Origin: Seminavis robusta
Lineage: Eukaryota; Bacillariophyta; Bacillariophyceae; Naviculales; Naviculaceae
DNA: 64,000 bases
Reading direction: 5' to 3'
Assembly: GCA_903772945.1 (NCBI GenBank)
Contig: CAICTM010000472.1
Location: 1 to 64,000 of the forward strand
Below the pieces are notes generated by a model, which saw nothing but the letters and a program-made list of their open reading frames with translations, was not told where the DNA came from and did not search any database. Positions 11,500 to 21,427 of this stretch are shown here, one piece after another. The position numbers and the translations under genes are program-made. Within the stretch, counting starts at the first letter, position 1. Every line of letters begins with the position of its first letter.

Positions 11500-13298
11500 C
11501 GCGTTGTTGTTTCGGTCTGAATTGTCGAGTGGCGAGTTTCGTCAGCGGTACCGTAGAGGAAGGAACGGAGCGTCGGTAGAGGAAGGAGCGGAGCGTAGTG
11601 GAAGGATAGAAGGATTAGTAGCATGCCATTGTCACCATTGTGGATAACAACAACAACACCGACAACAACAACAACAACAGCAGCATTCTTACCTTGTCGA
11701 GTACGACCTTACTAGTATGCCAAGGTTTCGAATTATGGCTGGGAGGGTGTGGTGCGAGCGAAGGATTGGGAAAAAGTATCCGTTGATGAGATTTGAATTC
11801 TGTGATTCAACCAAATCGAATTCTGTCATTCAACCGTACACATGTACTTCCTGACGTATTTTCTTGTTCTTCGGATGTCTTAGGGGAAAAGAGTTATGGG
11901 ACTGTTGGAGTCATTGCCGTTTCCCCTCTCTCAACAGTATTGGTGGCCAAAAGCGTGCTGTCACAATGACTCGATCTTTGCCTGCAGGCTCGCGATTCGG
12001 AATTGGGAATCACAAGGTTAACCCTCTCCCTTTTCTTTTCTTTTTCCCTCCCCCGCGCTGCTGCCTAACCCCCCCATAAAGTCGAGTTGCAGTCTTCTGG
12101 CTGGCCAGGCAATTCGACCGTCATCCTGCCGTCAGAGAGGTCATCGGATGCATCTGATGACGTGCCGGTATTCAGTGAAGGCTACGGAAAAGGCTTCCTA
12201 AAAGCCAGCACAACAGCTGACGCTGTTGAAAGACGAGGGGTCGGAAGCAAAGATCCATCATGGCACAAACAACTCATCTTGCTGGACTCGACTCTTTTGC
12301 TACTTTCCTCCTCCTATCTATCTATCTATCTATCTATCTATGTAGCTAGCTAGTTACGGTAACTACCTAGAAATGCTTTTGTTTAAGCAACAGAAATCAC
12401 ACCCTGGTGATCCAATCAGGTACTGCTGGCACCCCTCTTGTCTCATCAGATGATACTGTACCTGATGTCCTTTTGGATGTCCTCTCTCCTTCTTGCTTGC
12501 AAGTATCATATGTTTCGCGCTTGGCGTTCTCTCCTTGATCGTTTCTATTCTCAATCACTTCTTTTCTTTGCTCTTTTTGATTCTCTGTGCAAGACATGAT
12601 TGTTAGTACGTATGATCCAGAACAATGTGCAAGGAAGCAAGGACGGAGCGATGGCTGACTACCTACGGTGCTCTTGCAAACTACAGTATTAGTACCCTGG
12701 CTGCCTCAGCTCAGAAGAGTGCTTGTCGATCCCAGCAGTCTGTTCCCTGTCACCCAAATCCGTTGCTCCTAATCTCTACCCCATCCAAGTTTCACAATTC
12801 CAATCTGACATCTTGCTGGCTAGCCAGCCAGAGACGTACTGTACGGTCGTGACGGCTGTGATGCCTCATCAGCCAGAGCTTGCCTCAAATTCGAGCCAAA
12901 TTTGTCGGGTTGCCAACCTGTCGTCCGTTGTGCGCCCCGAGTTCTAATCCATCTGTCCTTCCTTCCGAACATTTTGTAGCAGGTAGCACGGGTAAACCTA
13001 ATCCTTGATGGAAGCATTCATAGAAACATAAAGCTGAAAACTTAACCCTATCTTTACCTAAACTACCTGTATTTAGATGTCGTCCTGAAGCCGTACGGAA
13101 AGGTCACAGCAAGCGTAAAACTGGCACTTGGAGTCGACTGAGACTGGGCTGGAGGCTACAACCACCATGGTGACAGCCTTCGCTTGACAATACATGTAAT
13201 AGTGCTGAAGTGATAAAGGAACAACCATCATCACAAAAGGGATTGTGCTCTATCTAGCTACTAGACTGGAATCACTGACAGTGAGTAGAGTATAGACA
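11500..13298. other. Intergenic
   Basis: No gene is supported. It includes GGAACGGAGCG-type duplicated words near 11555-11600, CAA repeats near 11648-11685, and the (TATC)n microsatellite at 12313-12341. The last 200 bases should hold the promoter of the charged protein that starts at 13314. Confidence 0.5.
12313..12354 (+). repeat. (TATC)n microsatellite running into TAGC units
   Basis: About seven uninterrupted ctat units followed by gtagctagctag. It lies in non-coding sequence. Confidence 0.9.
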
Positions 13299-13313
13299 TT
13301 GAACAGACTGACC

Positions 13314-15023
13314 ATGGCACAAGTGCGCTTGTCGTCGAAAGAGCTGTCGCTGCAGTCGGCCGTGTCGATTGCTCTGTTGGGAGTCTTTCAAGACGACTAC
13401 GATCACTGCGATCACGATTACGGGGTTGAAGTAGTAGAAGATGAAGACCATGACGACCACGATCACGACGATGAAGACGACGACGAAGAAGAAGATCATT
13501 CCGAGTACACCGAGTACAATGAAGAGTTTGAGAACGATCCGTTGGACATGACGACGACGAGTAAAATCGAACGCGAGTTACAGCACCAGAAAGAGAGCCG
13601 CAAGGAAAAGCGGGAGCGCAAACGCCTGGAACGTCTCGCGCAGTTGGAAGCGAAAAAGAAGAAACGAAAAGAAAAAAAGGCCGTCAAGAAAGCGAAAAAG
13701 GAATTGAAGAAAAAGGAAAAGAAGGAACGCAAAGTCCTCAAAAAGGAAGCCATGGCGCTCATTGGAGGACCCAAAGAAACGCGCAAGGAAAAGCGCGAAC
13801 GCAAACGACGTGAACGCAAGGAAAAGCGATTGCTCAAGAAAGCCAAACGAGAAGCCAAACGCGCTGCCAAGAAACAAAAGAGAAAGGCCAAGAAGAAGAA
13901 TCGAGGACCGGGTGTTCCTGATCTCACCGAAAATCCCGATGATCGAGAAGACTACGAAGATCTCACACAAGTTGGCGATGGCAACGGTGACAATCATCAG
14001 ATGATTGATGCGCGCATGTGGAAGTCGGAAGGCTTTCTACACAGTGCCAGTGGAGATGACGATGATGATGATGACGACGACTATAGTGACGATGATGACT
14101 CGGACTCGGACAGCAGTGATAGTAGTAGCAGTAGCAGCAGTAGTGACGATTCCTACGATCCAGAGGCGTATGAACGGGAGCATGTGGGAGGATCCACCGA
14201 CGAAGATGGTCATCCCAACACTACGTTTGATGACGATGAATCAGACGATGACACGGTCGCATCGCATCAGGCGGAAGAAGGAGAAGACGGAGAACCCAAA
14301 AAGAGAGATTCCAAAAAGAAAAAACGATTCAAACGAATATTCCGCAAGAAAAAGAGTGTCAAGGACAAGGAACACAAGGATGGAAAACACAGTGGTGGAG
14401 ACAAAGAATCCGAGGATGGCGATCGACCCGCGCCTCCCAAATACACACGCTCGGCGGGAGAAGAACAACTCAAACAGACCATGTGGGCCGATACCATCAA
14501 GAAGGGCCGCAAGGGACCAAGACGGGGATCCAGTGCCATGTACTCTGATTTTACCGGTGCCGGGGAAGCCCCTGACAGTGCCGAGTTGGGATACGGACCG
14601 TCTCCCACCGAGCAGGATCTTGGTTACGGCGTAGCCGCCGCACCACCCACTCCTCAAGATTTGGGATATGGAGATCCCGGACCGGATCTGGGTTATGGAG
14701 ACACGGGACAGCAGCAGCAGCAGCAACCGAATTTGGGATATGGAGAGGACCTGGGCTACAATTCCGATACACCCAACCCAACCCAACGTCCAGGAGAAGT
14801 CCGACGGCGGTGTTCCGTCACCAAGTACAACCTAGAGGCAAAACAGGCTGAAAGTGAAGCTCAAGCAGCCGAAGCGGAAGCACTCGCAGCGCAATTGGAA
14901 GCACAACGAAAACTGGAAGAACAGCAAAAACAACACCGGCAGTTTGAACCAGTGCAGCTGCAACCACGAGGAGATGGATATGATGATTCGGATTCGTATG
15001 CTGATTATTCGGGCAGTGATTGA
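13314..15023 (+). CDS. Highly charged low-complexity protein with LGYG repeats
   Basis: The single-exon frame is open from 13299, but the ATG at 13314 (MAQVRLSSKEL) follows immediately and is the likelier start, giving 569 residues. Order of segments: a short ordered N-terminus; an acidic His/Asp stretch; about 110 residues of Lys/Arg/Glu helix with a repeated KEKRERKRxER word; Asp and Ser runs; a second basic patch; a segment with six LGYG/LGYN words between Pro-rich spacers; then RRRCSVTKYNLEAKQ and an Ala/Glu/Gln helix; a DSYADYSGSD end. RRRCSVTKY looks like a basophilic-kinase site. There is no enzyme domain; a scaffold, nucleic-acid-binding or mineral-interacting role would all fit the charge pattern, so function is left open. 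Its 3' end converges on the gene at 15466-18225. Confidence 0.8.
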   Translation: MAQVRLSSKELSLQSAVSIALLGVFQDDYDHCDHDYGVEVVEDEDHDDHDHDDEDDDEEEDHSEYTEYNEEFENDPLDMTTTSKIERELQHQKESRKEKRERKRLERLAQLEAKKKKRKEKKAVKKAKKELKKKEKKERKVLKKEAMALIGGPKETRKEKRERKRRERKEKRLLKKAKREAKRAAKKQKRKAKKKNRGPGVPDLTENPDDREDYEDLTQVGDGNGDNHQMIDARMWKSEGFLHSASGDDDDDDDDDYSDDDDSDSDSSDSSSSSSSSDDSYDPEAYEREHVGGSTDEDGHPNTTFDDDESDDDTVASHQAEEGEDGEPKKRDSKKKKRFKRIFRKKKSVKDKEHKDGKHSGGDKESEDGDRPAPPKYTRSAGEEQLKQTMWADTIKKGRKGPRRGSSAMYSDFTGAGEAPDSAELGYGPSPTEQDLGYGVAAAPPTPQDLGYGDPGPDLGYGDTGQQQQQQPNLGYGEDLGYNSDTPNPTQRPGEVRRRCSVTKYNLEAKQAESEAQAAEAEALAAQLEAQRKLEEQQKQHRQFEPVQLQPRGDGYDDSDSYADYSGSD

Positions 15024-15465
15024 TTGATTACAGTATGGTGATGATAGTTAAATAGTGTTGTCAAATTTTTTGTAAATGGACAGGAGCCAAGGGAATTGAA
15101 TGAATGTATGAATGATGTTGTTTCCACCAACACGATGTGGGATTTTTTACTAGTACGCGACAGAGGTGCGGCTGGTCTCGGGCGGCAACGTCCAAAGTGC
15201 GAACGAGACAGGAATTAGCTTCGGACGATCCTCAAAGGACTAAATTTTCGAAGAAAGTGAACTCTATGTACTGGACCCCATTTATGATACATCCACTATG
15301 GAGACCATCGTATCGCGCGACGAAACATTGATGCGTCATGGCTGGCTAGAATTTGCGAAATACATTTAGGCTTGAGGCATTTCATCCCCCGTTGCTGTAC
15401 AAAAAACTATGTGTCCCATCGTCGTCTACGTTCGTGCTACCTGTAGCATCGCAGCACCAAAAAAA

Positions 15466-18225
15466 TCACAAATACATAGCCTCGTTATCGCACCGCACTT
15501 CTAGTACAGGCTTCAAAAGAGCTCGAGTGACGGCGTATTGGGGAGGAATCACTTCGGCCAAACTCATGTCGCTCGACAAGGTCTCGGTTTGGTCCTGGCT
15601 GAGTGGTGTGTCGGAAATGTAATACAAAAAGCGCAGATTGACGTCGTCATTCAAGAGCCCGGCCTTTTTGTACCGTCGAAGCTCACGAGCATAGAAAGAG
15701 CCTTCCATTTCCAACGAAACACAGCCGTATAGCTTTTTGTAAAAGTTCAAGAGGCGCGAATCTTGCAAGAGCGTCCCCAACACGGTCAAGACGCCGCCGG
15801 AATGGACTTCTCGTTGACTCAACGTGTGCAGGGCCTCGCGATCCACGCCAGTGTTGTCAATCAAGGTTTGCTCGTCTCCATCTTGAAAGACCAAATAATC
15901 GGCCACGATGATATCTCCACGTCTGCCTTGCAACCCGCCTGCTTTGCCCATGACTCCAACCGATGCCACCGACTTGCCAAACAGCAACGAAAGTGACGAG
16001 ATGAGTTGTTCCGCCTGTTTGCCAAAAGCATAGTCAATGTTGACCAGCAGCCTGGCCTGTTTGCTTCCGCACAGTTTTTTTGGTTCCTTCCAGCTCTTGG
16101 TTTCGGGGTCGTAATCGGGAAAGCAGGACGCCAAGAAGGGATCCGGTGCAATGTTGAGCTTGGCGTAGACAGCGTCGAGCGCATCCAGGTCCAAGAGTTC
16201 TACTTGAATTCCGGTCAACTCGGTACTGCGCAGCGTCTTGAAACAGGCACCATCCACTTCTTCTTGCTCCTGAATGGCCTTTTGTCCGTGATGCTTCATG
16301 TAAGCATTGCAGAGCGCACAAAACTTGTCCGAGTCTGACAAGACGTTGTGACCCATAATCTCTGGATGAGCCTTGCTTCCCCATTCGTAGATTTCTGCCT
16401 TTCGTTGCAGCAGGTAAGGTGAGAGCAAATTGCGGACGCTGGTGGTGTTGGAGGAGATGATGTGGGTCACAATTTCAGTGCGCAAGCAAAGATCCGATGG
16501 TTCTTCGCCAGTACTCCCTGGCTGCGTTCGATTGGCCGCTAACAAATCCAACACGGCCCGACGAATTCGTTCGGCCCACCGATCCGTGGCATCGACCGCT
16601 GCCGCCGTCAGATCCGATCGCACTTGAATGTTCTCGTGCAAACAAATGATATCCCAAATTCGATACAAAAAATCCTTGGGCCACAAGGCTTGCAAACCTT
16701 GTTGTTCCTCGGCCGTCAATGGTAGTTGCGCGAGTGCTTGCTTTTGTTCGGCAATGGATGCCGTGGCATAGGTGGACGACTGGCACCGATGGTATAACAG
16801 TTTTCGATCCCCGAGTGGAAAGGATGGTTCGAGGCGTCGTTCGGGTGCCCAGAGGCACCGGTGAATGACATCCAATGCCGACGGACGAACCAGTTTGGTG
16901 CGCAGCTTGGCACTTTCGTGCAAATGACAACAGAGGAGGGACACAAAGTCCAGCACATCCGAAAACTTTTCGCGCATGACCACGAGGAGTTTGCCATGAT
17001 CCAGCGCAAACGCTTGTCGTCGTCGTGCCACAGTCTTGACAAAGACATCCTGTAGTCTGAAATGAGGATGCATAAATGGCATGGGGACATGATTCGAGAG
17101 CAAATAGGTGTAGGTGGACGTGATGGAATCTGGCAATCGCCTCACGGCATACGTCCATCCCTCCAAGTCGAGCAGCGATGAATGCAGATTGGCATGAATG
17201 GCAGGAACCATGCGTCGATAGCAGGCCAAAATGGCGGGCATGTCAAATTTGTCTTCTCCATCATGACTGACAGCTCGTCGCATCATGGCGACAAATGCTT
17301 CAATATCGGCAAAGATGCCACTACTGCGCAATCCGAGTGCCAATTTGAGTCGAAAGGCATGATGGTGGGCCAGTAGACTTTCAAAGCGTTCTCCGGACAT
17401 GCGATAGACGACGACCTGAGAACCTCCCGCAATGACCTGGAAATCGCGTACTCCATCAAAGAGAGTGGCCCATTCTCCAAACATGGCGGGAGCATCGAGG
17501 TAACCAACAAACTTGGCGGAAGACCGTCCAATCAAGGAACTGTCGACCGACGGAGTGGAGGATCCCGAATTGCTGATACTGTCCGTGCTGTTGGTACTGC
17601 TGCTGATCATTCCATCTGCTAGATTCAACCGAACCAAGACCACTCGTTTCTTGGCCAGCACATAGACATCTCGATCACTCTGATTCTGATCTTGTCCTTG
17701 CTGCACAATGACTTCTCCATCTTGATATTCCAGCAAATGCAAATCCTTCACCAAGGCACGGATTTCCTGATTGGGCAAGTAGGAAAAGGGAGGGACGGTC
17801 GTCAATGTACGGTACGCTTCGAGTTGCACCGTGTCGGGAGCATCCGCCATGGGAGTTCCAGTTTTGCGTCGCACGTTTTCCAGCATGGATTTCAAGTGTT
17901 CTGCCATTTTCTGATTGACACTGGCCAAGTTGGAATTTTGCGCCAAGAGCGATGCTCGCAAGGAGGAATAATCTCCCGACATGGATCGACTCTTGTTGCG
18001 TTGATGATGATGATGACGGGATGGCGATGTCATGTAGGCCGCTGCCGCAGCGGCTTCTCCTTCTACGGCACTACTGTCCTTATTGCTGTTTTCGTCGTCT
18101 GTCGATGGCAAGAGTAGATCCGTGTCATCCCACGAGGGTGGAAGGGACGCGCGACGAGGCGTGTGGACGCCGACATTCGCTTGCTTCTTGGCAAAGGCAA
18201 TGTAGGACGATGTTTCGTTGCTCAT
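15466..18225 (-). CDS. Cyclic-nucleotide-binding domain + nucleoside-phosphorylase-like protein
   Basis: One exon, 919 residues. Residues 1-135 are polar and disordered. Residues about 142-300 look like a cyclic nucleotide-binding fold: PNQEIRALVKDLHLLEYQDGEV, an inserted Ser/Thr loop, then MFGEWATLFDG and IAGGSQVVVYRMSGERFESLL. A helical middle part (about 310-720) is not recognised. Residues about 724-905 match the purine-nucleoside-phosphorylase / MTA-SAH nucleosidase fold: VGVMGKAGGLQGRRGDIIVAD (glycine loop then GD) and VSLEMEGSFYAREL, where the EMEG block normally binds the ribose. The canonical CNBD phosphate-binding Arg is not obvious, so ligand binding is uncertain. It suggests a base- or nucleoside-cleaving enzyme under nucleotide control. 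It shares a 416-bp divergent promoter with the kelch-BTB gene. Confidence 0.75.
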   Translation of the reverse strand: MSNETSSYIAFAKKQANVGVHTPRRASLPPSWDDTDLLLPSTDDENSNKDSSAVEGEAAAAAAYMTSPSRHHHHQRNKSRSMSGDYSSLRASLLAQNSNLASVNQKMAEHLKSMLENVRRKTGTPMADAPDTVQLEAYRTLTTVPPFSYLPNQEIRALVKDLHLLEYQDGEVIVQQGQDQNQSDRDVYVLAKKRVVLVRLNLADGMISSSTNSTDSISNSGSSTPSVDSSLIGRSSAKFVGYLDAPAMFGEWATLFDGVRDFQVIAGGSQVVVYRMSGERFESLLAHHHAFRLKLALGLRSSGIFADIEAFVAMMRRAVSHDGEDKFDMPAILACYRRMVPAIHANLHSSLLDLEGWTYAVRRLPDSITSTYTYLLSNHVPMPFMHPHFRLQDVFVKTVARRRQAFALDHGKLLVVMREKFSDVLDFVSLLCCHLHESAKLRTKLVRPSALDVIHRCLWAPERRLEPSFPLGDRKLLYHRCQSSTYATASIAEQKQALAQLPLTAEEQQGLQALWPKDFLYRIWDIICLHENIQVRSDLTAAAVDATDRWAERIRRAVLDLLAANRTQPGSTGEEPSDLCLRTEIVTHIISSNTTSVRNLLSPYLLQRKAEIYEWGSKAHPEIMGHNVLSDSDKFCALCNAYMKHHGQKAIQEQEEVDGACFKTLRSTELTGIQVELLDLDALDAVYAKLNIAPDPFLASCFPDYDPETKSWKEPKKLCGSKQARLLVNIDYAFGKQAEQLISSLSLLFGKSVASVGVMGKAGGLQGRRGDIIVADYLVFQDGDEQTLIDNTGVDREALHTLSQREVHSGGVLTVLGTLLQDSRLLNFYKKLYGCVSLEMEGSFYARELRRYKKAGLLNDDVNLRFLYYISDTPLSQDQTETLSSDMSLAEVIPPQYAVTRALLKPVLEVRCDNEAMYL

Positions 18226-18641
18226 GGTGGTCTACCTACTATTGACTGTATCTCTCCAATGGCAATTGAGAAGTAAGCTATACAGCTCTATATAATGATG
18301 TCGCAAGGATTCAGAAGACACCACCACTTGTGATCTTTGAGAAGAGGACGAAAAAAGAAAGATTTGAGAAAGCCACAAAGATTCATTCGATCAATCAATT
18401 CGATCGAATCGAATGATGAACAATCGAATCGCTCTTCAGCCAGCGGAGCTATCTAGCCATCCAGCAAGAATCTTTTCGGAAATGCGATTTTCGCCGCTTA
18501 CAGAGGCATCACCAATAAAGCACACACGATGATTGGTGGAATGCAACGTGTTGACCTCAGCCCCAGCTTTCCTACAAAGAGTACATTTCATTCCAGTTGG
18601 TTGAGAGTCCAGTCGGTTACATTGAGAGCTAGCTAGTAGCC
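18226..18641. promoter_or_regulatory. Divergent intergenic promoter region
   Basis: 416 bp separate the start codons of the CNBD/PNP-like gene (minus) and the kelch-BTB gene (plus). It contains attcgatcgaatcgaa-type repeats (18384-18432). A TATATAA lies at 18289-18295. No transcription-factor site is claimed. Confidence 0.5.
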
Positions 18642-21427
18642 ATGGATCATCAAGATGGCAATACTATTCGGGAAGAAACTGGGAATGGACAAGCGGAAGG
18701 CGTGCGAGAGGATGCGGCCACGAACCAACACGCGGCGGCCGCCGTGGAAGCTGCTCCCCCTGGAGCCCAAGTGGAGATGATTAATAATGCCTCGTCCGAT
18801 GCCGCCAATAATCGCTCTGTGCGATCGTCGGCTAGTAATAATAATGTGGGCTTGTCGTCGAATGCTTCGCATCAATCCATGTTGCGACAGCTGGCACATT
18901 CACCCACTGGCATGGCAGCAGCACGACCCGTCATTCCCAATCGTAACAACAACATCATGATGCCTGGAGGAGGAGGAGTCGCTCATCAGGAAGCGCTTCG
19001 TCAAGCCCAACAACAACCCGTGGCACAACAACAGCCCGTGCAACAACCACCACAACAACAGCAAATTCATGTACCGGTAGCAGCTGCAGCAGCTCCCAAC
19101 AATAACAATATGAACAACAACAACAACATGAACAACAACAATGGAGATGACATGATGGTTCCAGAACGCGCTACGGAACAAGAGGCAGTCTATCATCCCT
19201 GTTCGTCCTCTGGAAGTGCCAGTAGTGGATGGTCTGTCGTCGAGACTTCCCAAGGTGGAGCTGGAGGAGCGCCTCCTTCGGCTCGTTCTCTCCATGCGGC
19301 AGCCCTGTTGAATGGAATCATGTATGTCTTTGGAGGTATGTATTTTATGCATGTATGCCCGTGGAAATGAAAATGAAAATAATGAGCAATGAGATCTTAT
19401 TCTTATTTTCAACTTTTTCTGCCAAATATCTCAATTGTTCCAGGCTACGATGGCAGCGTTCGTGTCAACACATTTCATGCCTTTTCATTTGCGGAGAAAC
19501 GATGGTCCCCAGTGCTTCCTTCGGCAAACTCGGCCGGTCCACCGTCTCCCCGTGATCGTCATGTTGCCGTCTCATTTGGGAATTCCTTTTATGTGCATGG
19601 AGGTAAGTTAACTAAGTTGGTTTTTTGGAATACAGCAACGGAAGATCAATCAGGTTTTTGGTTTGTTCATCTACCTGACATTACATGTTATTTGTGTTGT
19701 TGTTTTGTATGGTTAGGATTTGATGGAACTAGCCGAGTGGCGGATTTGTGGGCATTCGACTTCTCGTCTATGACTTGGAGGGAGATTGTGCCAATGCATG
19801 GAAGGCCACCCTCGCCAAGGCATTCTCATGCTGCAGTGGTGTATGGCAGTTCCATGTATGTCTTTGGTACGTACGAATAACACATACGGTATTGAGAGTG
19901 AAAGAAATTGTTGTCTTTAGACTTATCATGCTCTGTTTCTTCTGGGTTATCCATCCAATACTAGGCGGATACGATGGTTCGTACAAGTACGTTATCTCTA
20001 TGTTTCGATGGTCAAATGCATGTATGTCTTTTTGTATCCTTATTCCTGATTATTGTAAAACAAACACGATACTATTGCTTTTTGGATACTAGGTCGGACC
20101 TGAACGAGTATGACTTTACAGAATCACGCTGGAGTGTCGTTCCAGCCGCCGGCAGACGACCCCGAGCTCGGTACCGGGCGACCTGTGTCGTATTTCGAAA
20201 CACAATGATCTCGTATGGGGGTCATGACGGAACCAGGCATTTGTCCGACGCGCATTTGTTTGACTTTGACACACGCACATGGTCCACGTTGGTCACGGAA
20301 GGAACACCCCCCATTCCAAGGGATTCTCATGTCAGCGTGGTACATGGAAGCAGCATGTATTGCTTTGGTGGGAGCAGTGGTTCGGCCATGAATGATCTGC
20401 ACGAATTGCAGCTCCCGTCCAGTCCCTCGGCTCCCGCAAAATGGTACGTACGTCGTTTGCTACCTGGCAAACCAACTGCCTCCATGCGGAGTTTGAACAG
20501 AGAAGAACTTTTTCTAATGTTCAGTGTCGTAACCTTTCATAGGCGCCCGGTGAAGATTTCGGGTGTGGATCAACCACGACATCGATTCTGTCACGTTGCA
20601 GTGAGCTACAATGAAGCCATGTTTGTCTTTGGTATGTCACGTTGCTTTACAACTTTGTCCTCCTTGGTGACAAGAAGGAATGGCTGCCTCTTACCGTGCG
20701 TTTTCTGAACTCGTCGAGCAGGCGGTTATGATGGATCAGAACGATTAAACGATTTCATCAGGTGAGTTCTATCTGCAACAGTTAGTTCGTTCTGTCCATG
20801 GAACGACAACGACCTGACTTGTTTGCTCTGCCGGCCGTGGTTTTGTGTTGTGTCATGTGACACAGATTTGACTTTGCCGTCTACGATTTGAGCTTTGAGG
20901 TTCCCAACTCCACCATCATTTCAGACTTTAGAGACCTGATCAACAATGAGACCCTCTCCGATGTCACTTTCTTAGTGGAGGAACAACCAGTGTATGCTCA
21001 CAAGCTAATGCTGATGCGATCAGCTTACTTCAAGGCGTTGATTCTCGGCGAAATGAGGGAATCACGCCTTTCAACAATTCGCATCGAACAAGTATCGCAT
21101 CATATCTTTTTATCAATTCTGGAATATCTATACACAGACCAGGTTCAAATCCCATTTGATTGTGCCATGGAGCTCTTTGAAGCAGCAGATCTCTTTTGCA
21201 TCCCACGTTTGAAGACAATGTGTGAGAAACGAATGCTCCAGTCAATTGCCGTGGAAAACGCTGCTGCCATATTCCATGCAGCTGACATGCATTCTGCGCA
21301 GGCACTGCGTCAAAAGGCAAAGAAGTACATCCTCTCTCACTTTGAAGAGATATCGAAGACGTCCTGCTTTGAAGAAATGGGAAGAAGCAATATTGAGCTC
21401 GTATTCGAGCTACTCCAGAGCCGTTAG
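18642..21427 (+). CDS. Kelch-repeat BTB/BACK protein
   Basis: Eight exons joined at 18642-19335, 19444-19602, 19717-19866, 19965-19986, 20093-20443, 20543-20631, 20722-20761 and 20866-21427 keep frame and give 688 residues. The N-terminus (about 190 residues) is disordered, Gln/Asn/Ala-rich. Kelch blades follow, each with the GG.YDG or GG.DG word (GGYDGSVRVN, GFDGTSRVADLWAFD, GGYDGSYKSDLNEYD, GGHDGTRHLSDAHLFD, GGSSGSAMNDLHEL, GGYDGSERLNDFI). The C-terminus is a BTB domain (ETLSDVTFLVEEQPVYAHKLMLMRSAYFKALI) with a short BACK-like helix set. This architecture (kelch first, BTB last) is like LZTR1-type proteins, which act as Cullin-3 substrate adaptors; that role here is by family. Four introns cut the GG doublet of a blade. 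Confidence 0.9.

Noticed and set aside
13496-13997. Phe/Leu/Ser-rich minus-strand frames
   Set aside because: Antisense of the Lys/Glu-rich helix of the charged protein; hydrophobic look comes from AAG/GAA codons read backwards.
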